A stretch of DNA of 64,000 nt from JBGAHD01 sp044226395 (GTDB lineage: Bacteria; Pseudomonadota; Gammaproteobacteria; Xanthomonadales; Ahniellaceae). Shown piece after piece: positions 16,792 to 25,295 of this stretch; the first letter of the stretch is position 1; the number at the start of each line of letters is the position of its first letter. The DNA is taken from assembly GCA_044226395.1 (NCBI GenBank), contig JBGAHD010000004.1, forward strand, positions 1-64,000. The letters run 5' to 3'. The notes beneath the pieces are model-generated. The model was not told where the DNA came from, made no database searches, and saw only the letters and a list, made by a program, of their open reading frames with translations. The translations under genes and the position numbers were made by a program.

Positions 16792-17708
16792 TGGCCTCGC
16801 ACGCGCCCCAGATCCGTTTTGGCGAGCGCCTGACGTGGCGCGGCGAAATGCTGCGGTCGGCCATGACTTCGGGACCGGCCATCGCTTGGGTGAGTTTTTT
16901 CCTGCTGCTGCCCTTGATCGCGGTCGGCGTGATCAGTTTTCTCAGTCGTGGCACGTACGGTGAATTCCAGCTGCCGCTGACGTTCGATAACTACTCGCGG
17001 CTGGCCGGCTTCGGCGCGTTCGGTTTCGATCCGCTCTATCCCAAGATCATTTTGCGCAGTCTCGTGCTGGGCGCGGGCACCACGATCGTGTGCGTGCTGG
17101 CGAGTTTGCCGCTGGCCTTTTTCGTGGCGGCCCTGCCCGGCAAGCAGAAGAATCTCGCGCTGATCCTGCTGGTGATTCCGTTCTGGACCAATCTGCTGAT
17201 TCGCACGTACGCGTGGCAGATCCTGCTCGGGCCCGGCAGCATGCTGGCCGATCTTTCGGCGTGGATGGGTTTCAGCGAACCGGGCCGCGCGCTCTATCCA
17301 GGTTTCGGCGCGGTGTATCTGGGCATGTTGTGCGCCTATCTGCCCTTCATGGTGCTGCCGTTGTATTCGGCGGTGGAAAAGATTGATTGGAGCATCGCCG
17401 AGGCCGCGTCCGATCTGGGCGCCGATCGCTGGAATGTGTTCCGACACGCGGTGCTGCCGCAGATCATGCCGGGTCTGGTCGCGGGCACGATTCTCGTGTT
17501 CATTCCCGCGACCGGTCAGTTCGTGGTGCCTGATCTGCTCGGCGGCGCCAAGACCGCCATGCTTGGCAATGCCATCCAGCAGCAATTCGGCGCGAGTCGC
17601 GATTGGCCGTTCGGTTCGGCGATCGCGTTCAGTGGCATGGCCATCGTGCTGGTGGGCCTGTGGTTCCAGGCGCGTTCGGCGCGCGCGCGCGGCGAGGATT
17701 TGTTGTGA
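16791..17708 (+). CDS. potB: Polyamine ABC transporter permease PotB type
   Basis: This 305-residue integral membrane protein has about six transmembrane segments, the first at about 25-50 (WVSFFLLLPLIAVGVISFLS). The EAA loop is AASDLGADRWNVFRHAVLPQIMPG around 205-228, and IPATGQFVVPDLLGG follows, typical of PotB and PotH. Translation is coupled to potA by a one-base overlap, and to potC by a GTGA overlap. Confidence 0.9.
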   Translation: MASHAPQIRFGERLTWRGEMLRSAMTSGPAIAWVSFFLLLPLIAVGVISFLSRGTYGEFQLPLTFDNYSRLAGFGAFGFDPLYPKIILRSLVLGAGTTIVCVLASLPLAFFVAALPGKQKNLALILLVIPFWTNLLIRTYAWQILLGPGSMLADLSAWMGFSEPGRALYPGFGAVYLGMLCAYLPFMVLPLYSAVEKIDWSIAEAASDLGADRWNVFRHAVLPQIMPGLVAGTILVFIPATGQFVVPDLLGGAKTAMLGNAIQQQFGASRDWPFGSAIAFSGMAIVLVGLWFQARSARARGEDLL

Positions 17709-18502
17709 AGCGGCCGGGCGCGGGCTTGTGGATTTCCTCGGCGGCGCTGTATGCGTTTCTGTGGGCGCCGATCCTCGTCGTGTTCGTGTATTCGTTCAAC
17801 GCGGCGCGCTATGGCGGGCCGTGGCAGGGCTTCACCACCGAGTGGTACTTCAAGCTGTTCTCGAGTCAGGACAAGCTCGACGCGGCTTGGAATACCGTGG
17901 TGCTGGCGCTGGCGAGCACCGCGATCTCGACCGTGCTCGGCACCTTGCTGGGACTGGGCTTGGCGCGTTATCGCTTTCCGGCCAAGCGCCTGTTTTCGTT
18001 TTTGATGTACATCCCGGTGGTGATTCCCGACATCGTGATGGCCGTGGCCCTGCTGCTGCTGTTCGCGCTGGCGCGCAAGTATCTGGGTATTTTCAATCTG
18101 GGCATGCTCACGATGATCCTGGGGCATGTGACGTTTCAGATTCCCTTCGTCGCCATCGTGGTGCGCTCGCGCCTGGTTGGCGCCGATCCCGCGATCGAGG
18201 AAGCCGCGCACGATCTGGGCGCGACCAGCCTGCAAACCTTCTGGCACGTGACTTTGCCGATGATCGCGCCGGCCGTGGCGGCGGGCGCGATGCTGGCGCT
18301 GACCTTGAGTCTCGATGATTTCGTGGTGAGCTTTTTCACCACCGGTCCGGGCGCGACCACGCTGCCGATCCTGATTTACACCTCGGTCAAGCGCGGCATC
18401 ACGCCCGACATCAACGCCCTGTCCTCGCTGATCGTGTTCGCCTGCGTCGTGGCCACCTTGCTTGGCACGCGGCTGCAAGGCGAACCTCCGCGACAGACTT
18501 GA
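17705..18502 (+). CDS. potC: Polyamine ABC transporter permease PotC type
   Basis: This 265-residue permease has about six membrane segments. The motif AAHDLGATSLQTFWHVTLPMIAP near residues 160-185 is the ATPase-contacting loop, and LDDFVVSFFTTGPG is characteristic of PotC and PotI. I chose the GTG start at 17705 because it forms a GTGA overlap with the potB stop codon and gives the normal N-terminus (KRPGAGLWISSAALYAFLWAP). The ATG 102 bases upstream lies inside potB. Confidence 0.9.
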   Translation: MKRPGAGLWISSAALYAFLWAPILVVFVYSFNAARYGGPWQGFTTEWYFKLFSSQDKLDAAWNTVVLALASTAISTVLGTLLGLGLARYRFPAKRLFSFLMYIPVVIPDIVMAVALLLLFALARKYLGIFNLGMLTMILGHVTFQIPFVAIVVRSRLVGADPAIEEAAHDLGATSLQTFWHVTLPMIAPAVAAGAMLALTLSLDDFVVSFFTTGPGATTLPILIYTSVKRGITPDINALSSLIVFACVVATLLGTRLQGEPPRQT

Positions 18503-18538
18503 ACCCCCGCTCCACTCGCCCGTTATCGGAGACACGTC

Positions 18539-19627
18539 ATGCGCGCAAAACTGACTTCGCTGTCCGTCGTCCTGATGCTAGCCGCCTGCGGTCAACAGCA
18601 GGCACCGCCGGCCGACGCGCCGGCCGAGACCGCCACCGCCGCGGCGCCGGCCGAGGATTGCCAGCTGAACTTGTACATCTGGAGCGAGTACATCGATCCG
18701 CAGATCATCAAGGATTTCGAGACCCAGAATAACTGCAAGGTCACCATCGATCAGTACGAGGACAACGAGAGCATGGTCGCCAAGCTGCAAGGCGGCGGCG
18801 ATGCCCTGTACGACGTGGTGGTGCCCGGCCAATACATCATTCCGGTGATGGTGAAATTGAATCTGCTGGCGCCGCTGCGCAAGGGCAATATTCCCAATTT
18901 CGCCAATGTCGACGATCGCTTTCTCAATCCCAAGTTCGATCCGGGCAATCAGTATTCGGTGCCGTATCAGTGGGGCACGGTCGGCATCTACGCGCGCAAG
19001 CAGCCGGGCAAGGAAGTGCCGCGCAGCTGGGCGCTGCTGTTCGATGGCTCCAAGCAGGCGGGTAGCTTCCTGCTGATGGATTCGATTCGCGAAATGATGG
19101 GCAGCGCGCTCAAGTACAAGGGCTACAGCCTCAACACCAACGACCCGGCGCAGTTGCAGGAGATTCGCGATCTGATGGCCGATGCCAAGAAGCGCTCGCA
19201 AGGCTTCGAAGGCGGCGTCGGTGGCAAGAACAAGGTGCTGGGCCGCAATGTCGATTTCGCCGTGGTGTACAACGGCGACGCCGTGCGCGGCATCGCGGAC
19301 GATCCCGAGACCGAGTACTTCGTGCCCGACGAAGGCGGCGTGATCTGGGTCGACAACCTCGCCGTGCCGGCCAAGGCGCCGCATCGCGACACGGCCGAGA
19401 AGTTCATCAACTTCATTCTCGACGCCAAGGTCGGCGCGCAGCTGTCGAACTTCAATCAGTACGCCACGCCGAACAAGGCCTCGCGTCAATTCATCAATGC
19501 CGCCGATCTCGATAATCCGGCGATCTATCCGCCGCAGTCGATCATGAACAAGCTCGAATTCGTGATCGACATGGGCGATGCCAACAAGCTCTACGACGAG
19601 GTCTGGACCCAGGTCCGTTCCGAATAA
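18539..19627 (+). CDS. potD: Polyamine-binding periplasmic lipoprotein (PotD/PotF type)
   Basis: This 362-residue binding protein has a short lipoprotein signal ending LMLAAC-G. A low-complexity Ala/Pro/Glu linker (about 20-40) precedes the binding domain, which starts at CQLNLYIWSEYIDPQIIKDF. YDVVVPGQYIIPVM and VPYQWGTVGIYARK are typical of spermidine/putrescine binding proteins. It is the fourth gene of the second importer, with TCGGAGA before the ATG. Substrate specificity among putrescine, spermidine and similar amines cannot be read by eye. A lipid anchor instead of a free periplasmic form is shared with the YdcS protein of the first system. Confidence 0.9.
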   Translation: MRAKLTSLSVVLMLAACGQQQAPPADAPAETATAAAPAEDCQLNLYIWSEYIDPQIIKDFETQNNCKVTIDQYEDNESMVAKLQGGGDALYDVVVPGQYIIPVMVKLNLLAPLRKGNIPNFANVDDRFLNPKFDPGNQYSVPYQWGTVGIYARKQPGKEVPRSWALLFDGSKQAGSFLLMDSIREMMGSALKYKGYSLNTNDPAQLQEIRDLMADAKKRSQGFEGGVGGKNKVLGRNVDFAVVYNGDAVRGIADDPETEYFVPDEGGVIWVDNLAVPAKAPHRDTAEKFINFILDAKVGAQLSNFNQYATPNKASRQFINAADLDNPAIYPPQSIMNKLEFVIDMGDANKLYDEVWTQVRSE

Positions 19628-19639
19628 ACGTCGTCCTTC

Positions 19640-19671
19640 GCGAGGCCGCGGCGACTTCGTCGCGGCCTCGC
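19640..19671 (+). terminator. Hairpin after the second importer operon
   Basis: GCGAGGCCGCG (19640-19650) and CGCGGCCTCGC (19661-19671) form an 11-bp perfect stem, followed by TGATTT. It may partly terminate transcription between the binding-protein gene and the aminotransferase, which starts 23 bases later. Confidence 0.55.
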
Positions 19672-19694
19672 TGATTTCCCGCCGCGAGGCCATC

Positions 19695-21047
19695 GTGACT
19701 GCCATCGATCGTCAACGCTTGGCGCGCCTGATCGCGCGCGAGGAAGCTCTGTTCGTCGAGCGTCATCCGCGCTCGCGCGTGCTGCACGAGCAAGCGCGCG
19801 CGCACTTGCCCGGCGGCGTGCCGATGAACTGGATGGTGCGCTGGCCGGGCGCGTTTCCGATCTTCGTCGAGTCCGCGCAAGGCGCGCGCTTTCGCGATGT
19901 CGATGGTCACGAGTTCATCGATCTATGCCTGGGTGACACCGGCGCGATGGGCGGTCATGCGCCGCCCGCCGCGGTCGCGGCGCTGACCGCGCAGTTGCCG
20001 CGCGGTCTCACCTTCATGCTGCCCACGACGGATGCCATCGCGGTCAGCGCGGAACTGAGTCGGCGCTTTGGACTGCCGAACTGGCAGATGACCTTGACCG
20101 CGACCGATGCCAATCGCTTCGCGATTCGGCTGGCGCGCTTTCTCACCGGACGGCCGAAGGTGCTGGTGTTCAACTGGTGCTATCACGGCACGGTGGACGA
20201 AAGCTTCGCCACGCTCGAGCGCGATGCCGTGGTGGCGCGCTCGGGCAATCTCGGTCCGCCCGTGCCGCTCGATCACACGACGCGCGTGGTCGAGTTCAAC
20301 GATCTCGCCGCGCTGGAACGCGCGCTCGCGCACGAGGACGTGGCCTGCGTGCTGTGCGAACCGGCATTGACCAATATCGGCATTGTCTTGCCCGACGCGG
20401 GCTATCACGCGCGGCTGCGCGAACTCACGCGTCGTCACGGGAGTTTATTGATCATCGATGAGACGCACACCTTCTGCGCTGGCGGCGGCGGTTGCACGCG
20501 CGAATGGGGACTGGCGCCGGATTTTCTGACGCTGGGCAAGGCCATCGGCAATGGTATTCCGGCGGCGGTGTATGGCTTCAGCGCGGATGTCGCGCGCCAA
20601 CTCGAAGGCAAGATCGCGCTCGGCACGGCAGATACTGGCGGCATCGGCGGCACGCTCGCGGGCAATGCCCTGTCGATGGCGGCGATGCGGGTCACGCTGG
20701 AGAAGATTCTCGACGACGCGAGCTTCACGCACATGATCGCCATGGCCGAGCGCTTCACCGCGGGCGTGCAGGCAAGCATCGATCGCCTGCGTCTGCCCTG
20801 GGTCGTGCAGCGGCTGGGCGCGCGCGCCGAGTATTGGTTTCGCGACAGCCTGCCGCGCAATGGCGCCGAGGCCGCGGCGGCGATCGATGGCGACCTCGAT
20901 CGCTACATGCATCTGGCCACGCTCAACCGCGGCATTTTGATGACGCCGTTTCACAACATGGCCCTGATGTGCCCGGCCACTAGCGCCGCCGACGTCGACC
21001 GCCATACCGAAGTGTTCGCCGAACTGGCTTCGGCGCTCGTGGGCTAG
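19695..21047 (+). CDS. Class III PLP-dependent aminotransferase, substrate unknown
   Basis: This 450-residue fold-type I aminotransferase has a layout like glutamate-1-semialdehyde aminomutase: FRDVDGHEFIDLCLGDTGAM near residue 65, LTATDANRFAIRLARFLTGR in place of the usual SGTEA segment, and NWCYHGTVDESFATL. The cofactor-binding Asp is in LIIDETHTFCAGGGG, and the Schiff-base lysine in FLTLGKAIGNGIPAAVYG is near residue 285. I chose the GTG at 19695 because GAGG lies five bases upstream and the following residues begin a plausible N-terminal helix. It sits between a polyamine importer and putrescine aminotransferase, so an amine or amino-acid substrate from that pathway is likely. It is not GabT or PatA. 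Confidence 0.85.
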   Translation: MTAIDRQRLARLIAREEALFVERHPRSRVLHEQARAHLPGGVPMNWMVRWPGAFPIFVESAQGARFRDVDGHEFIDLCLGDTGAMGGHAPPAAVAALTAQLPRGLTFMLPTTDAIAVSAELSRRFGLPNWQMTLTATDANRFAIRLARFLTGRPKVLVFNWCYHGTVDESFATLERDAVVARSGNLGPPVPLDHTTRVVEFNDLAALERALAHEDVACVLCEPALTNIGIVLPDAGYHARLRELTRRHGSLLIIDETHTFCAGGGGCTREWGLAPDFLTLGKAIGNGIPAAVYGFSADVARQLEGKIALGTADTGGIGGTLAGNALSMAAMRVTLEKILDDASFTHMIAMAERFTAGVQASIDRLRLPWVVQRLGARAEYWFRDSLPRNGAEAAAAIDGDLDRYMHLATLNRGILMTPFHNMALMCPATSAADVDRHTEVFAELASALVG

Positions 21048-21231
21048 TACCCTTGCGCCCATGATCCGTCGACCGCCCAATGCCGGCGCGCGTCCCGCGC
21101 GCGACGCCAACGGTTTCTCGCAGCCGCCGCCGCGCGGCGCCTGATCGCGCGCGTTCGCGCGCACTTCCTCGATTTTTCTTTTCACGAGCCGCGTGGTCCC
21201 GCGCGAGCTTGTCCGTCATTGCGAGGCCACC

Positions 21232-22581
21232 ATGACTCAAGATCTCAAAGCCGCCGCGGCGCAATCCGCCTATGTCCTGGACCTGATCGCCAAGCGCGAT
21301 CTCAACCCCGCCGAACGCGAACGCGTGACGCGCGAGGCCGTGCAGTACTGGTCCGACCACGTCAACGAAGGTTTCCTGCAGTACCGCAAGTCCGTGTCCA
21401 CCGACTACACGGCCGTGGAATGGCGCGACGAAGGCGCGGTGTTCTACGACATCAACGGCAAGGAATTCATCGATTGCCTGGGCGGCTTCGGCATCTACGT
21501 CACCGGCCATCGTCACCCGAAAGTGCTCAAGGCCGTGCGCGACCAGCTTGATAAGCAGGCCATCCACTCGCAGGAACTCATCGACCCGCTGCGCACCTAC
21601 CTCGCGCATCTGGTGTCGCAGATCACGCCCGGTGACTTGCAGTATTCGTTCTTCACCAATTCGGGCACGGAGTCGATCGAAGGCTGCTTGAAGATGGCGA
21701 TGCTGGCCACGGGTCGACATCATTTCATCGGCACCATTGGCGCTTTCCACGGCAAGACGCTGGGCGCGCTGGGCGGTACGTCGAAGGCCGTCTTCCGCGA
21801 GCCCTTCCTGCCGCTGCTGAACTGGTCGCACGTGCCGTTCGGCGACATCGACGCGCTGTCGATGCTGATGAAGGCGACGGATTTTTCCGGCACGCGCGTG
21901 GCCGCGATCGTGATCGAACCGATCCAGGGCGAGGGCGGCATCAACGTGGCCCCGCCGGGCTATCTCGCCGCCGCGCGCGAGCTGTGCGACAAGTACGGCG
22001 CCGTGCTGATCTTCGACGAAGTGCAATCAGGCATGGGCCGCAGCGGCAAGATGTTCTGCTGCGAGCACGATGGCGTGACCCCGGATCTGATGGCCCTGGG
22101 CAAGGGTTTCGGCGGCGGCGTGATGCCGATCGGCGCGACCGTGGGCAATGCCAAGGTGTGGCAGCGCTACATCGAAAACCCGTTCCTGCACACCACGACC
22201 TTCGGCGGTAATCCGCTGGCCTGCGCGGCCGCCATCGCCACGATCAATGTCATCCTCGAGGAAGACCTGCCCGCGCAAGCGGCTGCGCGCGGCGACTACT
22301 TGTTGAAGCGCATGGGCGAGATCGCGGCCAAGCACCCCAAGGTCATGGTCGGCGGTCGCGGTCGCGGCTTGATGCTGGGCATGGAGTTCACCAACAACGA
22401 CCTCGGTTACGAGGTGTCGAAGAATCTGTTTGCGCGCCAGATCCTGATTTCGGGCACCTATATCAACTCGCGCGTGCTGCGCGTGGAGCCGGCATTGAAT
22501 ATCGAATTCGCGCAGATCGACAAATTCCTCGGCGCGCTCGATGAGTCGCTGACGCAGGTCGAACGCGAACACGCGCTGTAA
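21232..22581 (+). CDS. patA: Putrescine aminotransferase
   Basis: This 449-residue PLP enzyme transfers an amino group from putrescine to 2-oxoglutarate, yielding 4-aminobutanal (EC 2.6.1.82). It matches E. coli PatA (YgjG) in detail: VNEGFLQYRKSV, INGKEFIDCLGGFGIY, HSQELIDPLRTYLAHL, FFTNSGTESIEGCLKMA, SGAFHGK-like GAFHGKTLGALGGTSK, FDEVQSGMGRSGKMF, the lysine in LGKGFGGGVMPIGA near 290, and NPFLHTTTFGGNPLACAAA. The ATG at 21232 has GCGAGG seven bases before it. A strong terminator follows. With PatD and GabT it completes the transaminase route from putrescine to succinic semialdehyde. Confidence 0.95.
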   Translation: MTQDLKAAAAQSAYVLDLIAKRDLNPAERERVTREAVQYWSDHVNEGFLQYRKSVSTDYTAVEWRDEGAVFYDINGKEFIDCLGGFGIYVTGHRHPKVLKAVRDQLDKQAIHSQELIDPLRTYLAHLVSQITPGDLQYSFFTNSGTESIEGCLKMAMLATGRHHFIGTIGAFHGKTLGALGGTSKAVFREPFLPLLNWSHVPFGDIDALSMLMKATDFSGTRVAAIVIEPIQGEGGINVAPPGYLAAARELCDKYGAVLIFDEVQSGMGRSGKMFCCEHDGVTPDLMALGKGFGGGVMPIGATVGNAKVWQRYIENPFLHTTTFGGNPLACAAAIATINVILEEDLPAQAAARGDYLLKRMGEIAAKHPKVMVGGRGRGLMLGMEFTNNDLGYEVSKNLFARQILISGTYINSRVLRVEPALNIEFAQIDKFLGALDESLTQVEREHAL

Positions 22582-22612
22582 AACCCGGCGAAACGCAAGA
22601 CCGAAGTCCAAG

Positions 22613-22642
22613 CAAGCCCGCGATCGCGGGCTTGTTCGTTTT
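22613..22642 (+). terminator. Rho-independent terminator of patA
   Basis: A 22-base perfect palindrome (22613-22634, arms beginning CAAGCCCGCG) is followed by TTCGTTTT. It marks the right end of the polyamine locus. Confidence 0.88.
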
Positions 22643-22763
22643 CCGCCCCCAAAAAGTCAGACTCGACGGACCACCGCGCCAAGGATCGCGCCATAATCGC
22701 CAGCGAACGCGCGAGCTCCGCGACGCGCGTGGACCTTCGCGCCGCGTTCCGGATTCCGCTTCG

Positions 22764-25205
22764 ATGAGACTGCTGCCCGCGCTGCGCCCGCTCGTGCGCG
22801 CCCCCGCCTTCGCCCTCACCGCGCTGCTGACCTTGAGCGTGGGCATCGCCGCGATTGGCGCGATGTTCGCGCTGGTCCATGGCGTGTTGCTCGCACCCCT
22901 GCCCTACGGCGATTCGGAACGACTGCTCAGCATCGGCCTGACAACCACGACCGCGACGCGCGTGCCGCAGCCGCCAGCCTTGTACGAGAATTACGCGCGC
23001 TGGTCGAAGCATCTCGACAGTTTGGCGATCTATCGCACCGGCAATGCCAATCTGTGGCTCGATGGCGCGACCGCGCCGGCCGAACGCGTCACCGCGACCT
23101 GGATCACCGCGTCGATGCTGCCAACCCTGCGCATCAAGCCGCTGCTGGGGCGCGGATTCAACGCGGTGGAAGAACGCGTCGGCGGCCCCGGCGTGGTGAT
23201 TTTGAGCGAGGCGGAATGGCGCCAGCGCTTCGGCGGCGCGCCCGATGTGCTCGGCCGCATCCTCGTGATCAACAGCGTGCCGCGCGAAGTCGTGGGCGTG
23301 ATGCCGGCGGGCTTCGCGTTTCCGACCGCCGACACGCGCGTGTGGTTGCCCGCGCGCATGCCCAGCGATGCCACGGTCAGCGATTTCGCGTATCAGGCGA
23401 TCGGCCGCGCCGCGCCGTCGGCCACGCCGGCCGAGGTTCGCGAAGAACTCACGGCCATCCTGCCGCGACTCGCGGAGCAGTTTCCGCGCTTGGACTCGGG
23501 CGCGGCCACGGCCACTTGGCTCGACGACGTTCGGCCCACGCCGACGGTCGTGCCCTGGCGGCAAGAACTCACGTCCGGCATCGCGCGAACCTTGTGGCTG
23601 TTGATGGGCGCGGCGATCCTGGTGCTGCTGATCGCGTGGGCTAACGTAACCAATCTGGTGTTGGTGCGCGCCGACGATCGTCAAGCGGAACTCGCGATGC
23701 GGGTCGCGCTGGGCGCCAGCCCCTGGCGCGTGGTGCTGGCGTCGATTCGCGAAGTGCTGGTGCTGAGCGCGGTCGCGGGCGTGATCGCGGGGATCATCGC
23801 GACGGTGGCCTTGCGTCTGCTGGTGGCCTTCGGGCCCGCTTCCGTGCCGCGCTTGGAATCGGTCGGCGTCGGCGCGGTCGGGTTCGTGTTCATCGTCGCG
23901 ATCACCGCGCTCACCGCGCTCGTGTGCGCGGGCCTTCCAGCGTTGCGCGCGCGCCGCTTGCTTGCGTTTCAGGGCCGCGTGGATGGCCCGCGCGAAACCG
24001 CCACGCGCCCGCGTCAACGCTTGCGTCTGGCCATCGCCGCCGCGCAGATCGCGCTGGCCCTGGTGGTCTCGATCGCCTCGCTGTTGTTGCTGCGCACGGC
24101 GCAACATCTCGCGGCCGTGCGTCCGGGGTTCGATGCCGGCCAGGTCACGGTGCTGTGGATGCAACTGCCCTTCGCGCGTTACGACGAGGCGGCGGCGGTG
24201 ACGTTCTTTCAGCAACTCACCGATCGCGTGCGCGCGCTGCCCGGCGTCGAGCACGCGGGCCTGACGCATCGCGTGCCGCTCGATGTCACCGGCGAGCCGT
24301 TGCGGCAATCGCTGCGCGTTGATCGCGATGGCCGCGCGTTGTCCTTGCCCGTGCAGGTGATCGACGATCAGTATTTCGCGACGCTGCGCATTCCGCTGCT
24401 CGCCGGTACGTCGTTTCAACCGCTCGATCGCGCGCAGGCCGACCACATCATCCTCAGTCAACGCGCGGCGAGGCTGTTGTTCGACGATGCTCACGGCGAT
24501 GCTGTAATCGGCAAGACCGTCGCGTTGGCGCCCGAAGGGCCGCGCTACACCGTGATCGGCGTCGTCGGCGATGTGCGCGATCAGGATCTGGCGACCGCGC
24601 CTGAAGCGCTGATCTATCGCCCGCAAAGGGTGGCGCTGGCGCCGACGGTGGAGCCCGAAGCGCGGCGCGCCATGGCCCTGGTCGTGCGCGCCGACATGCC
24701 CGCGGAAACCTTGGTGCCCGCGATCCGCGAGATCGCGCGTCAGCTCGATGCCACCGCGCCGGTGTTCAACGTGCAATCGCTCGATGAAGTGCTGCGTGCT
24801 TCGACCGCGCGATTGAGTCTGGCGTTGGCCCTGATGACCGTCGCCGCGGGCGTCGCCTTGTTGCTCGGCGCGATCGGCCTGTATGGCGTGATGGCCTACA
24901 CCGTGACCTTGCGCACGCGCGAGTTCGGCGTGCGCCTCGCCTTGGGCGCGCGACCCGCGCAGATCGGCGGCTTGATCGCGCGTCACGGCCTGACGGTCAC
25001 CGTCGTTGGCATCGGTCTCGGCTTAGGGCTGCATGCCTTGGCGACGCCGTTCCTGCGCGCGTTTCTACACGGCGTCACGGCCGATGATCCCCTCACCTTG
25101 CTGGGCGCGGCACTCCTGCTGATCACCACGGCCGCGATCGCGAGCAGCATTCCCGCGCGGCGCGCGACGCGGGTGGATCCCGCGACGAGCTTGCGCGCGG
25201 CGTAG
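22764..25205 (+). CDS. ADOP-family ABC transporter permease (MacB/FtsX type)
   Basis: This 813-residue inner-membrane protein is built as a tandem duplication. TM1 lies near 15-38, followed by a MacB-type periplasmic domain (about 50-260). A bundle of membrane helices covers about 275-430, a second periplasmic domain about 440-690, and three final helices about 690-800. FGVRLALGARPAQIGGLI near the end and LAMRVALGASPWRVVLASIREVL in the middle are the FtsX-domain cytoplasmic loops of the two halves. This architecture is that of acidobacterial duplicated orphan permeases. No ATPase gene is adjacent. The ATG at 22764 starts the typical LPALRPLVRAPAFALTALLTLS N-terminus. Substrate unknown. Confidence 0.85.
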   Translation: MRLLPALRPLVRAPAFALTALLTLSVGIAAIGAMFALVHGVLLAPLPYGDSERLLSIGLTTTTATRVPQPPALYENYARWSKHLDSLAIYRTGNANLWLDGATAPAERVTATWITASMLPTLRIKPLLGRGFNAVEERVGGPGVVILSEAEWRQRFGGAPDVLGRILVINSVPREVVGVMPAGFAFPTADTRVWLPARMPSDATVSDFAYQAIGRAAPSATPAEVREELTAILPRLAEQFPRLDSGAATATWLDDVRPTPTVVPWRQELTSGIARTLWLLMGAAILVLLIAWANVTNLVLVRADDRQAELAMRVALGASPWRVVLASIREVLVLSAVAGVIAGIIATVALRLLVAFGPASVPRLESVGVGAVGFVFIVAITALTALVCAGLPALRARRLLAFQGRVDGPRETATRPRQRLRLAIAAAQIALALVVSIASLLLLRTAQHLAAVRPGFDAGQVTVLWMQLPFARYDEAAAVTFFQQLTDRVRALPGVEHAGLTHRVPLDVTGEPLRQSLRVDRDGRALSLPVQVIDDQYFATLRIPLLAGTSFQPLDRAQADHIILSQRAARLLFDDAHGDAVIGKTVALAPEGPRYTVIGVVGDVRDQDLATAPEALIYRPQRVALAPTVEPEARRAMALVVRADMPAETLVPAIREIARQLDATAPVFNVQSLDEVLRASTARLSLALALMTVAAGVALLLGAIGLYGVMAYTVTLRTREFGVRLALGARPAQIGGLIARHGLTVTVVGIGLGLGLHALATPFLRAFLHGVTADDPLTLLGAALLLITTAAIASSIPARRATRVDPATSLRAA

Positions 25206-25295
25206 ATCCATCGATCGTGTCGCGCCGAGCCTCGCGAGCACGGCGCGCGAACGGTCTCCTGGCTTCGCGCGCTTTCACAGCCAATCTCACACTAG

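Noticed and set aside
21144..21180. T-rich run GATTTTTCTTTT after a GCGCGC hairpin as a terminator before patA
   Set aside because: The stem only works with a two- to four-base loop, and the T-run begins about ten bases after it. The spacing is wrong for an intrinsic terminator.
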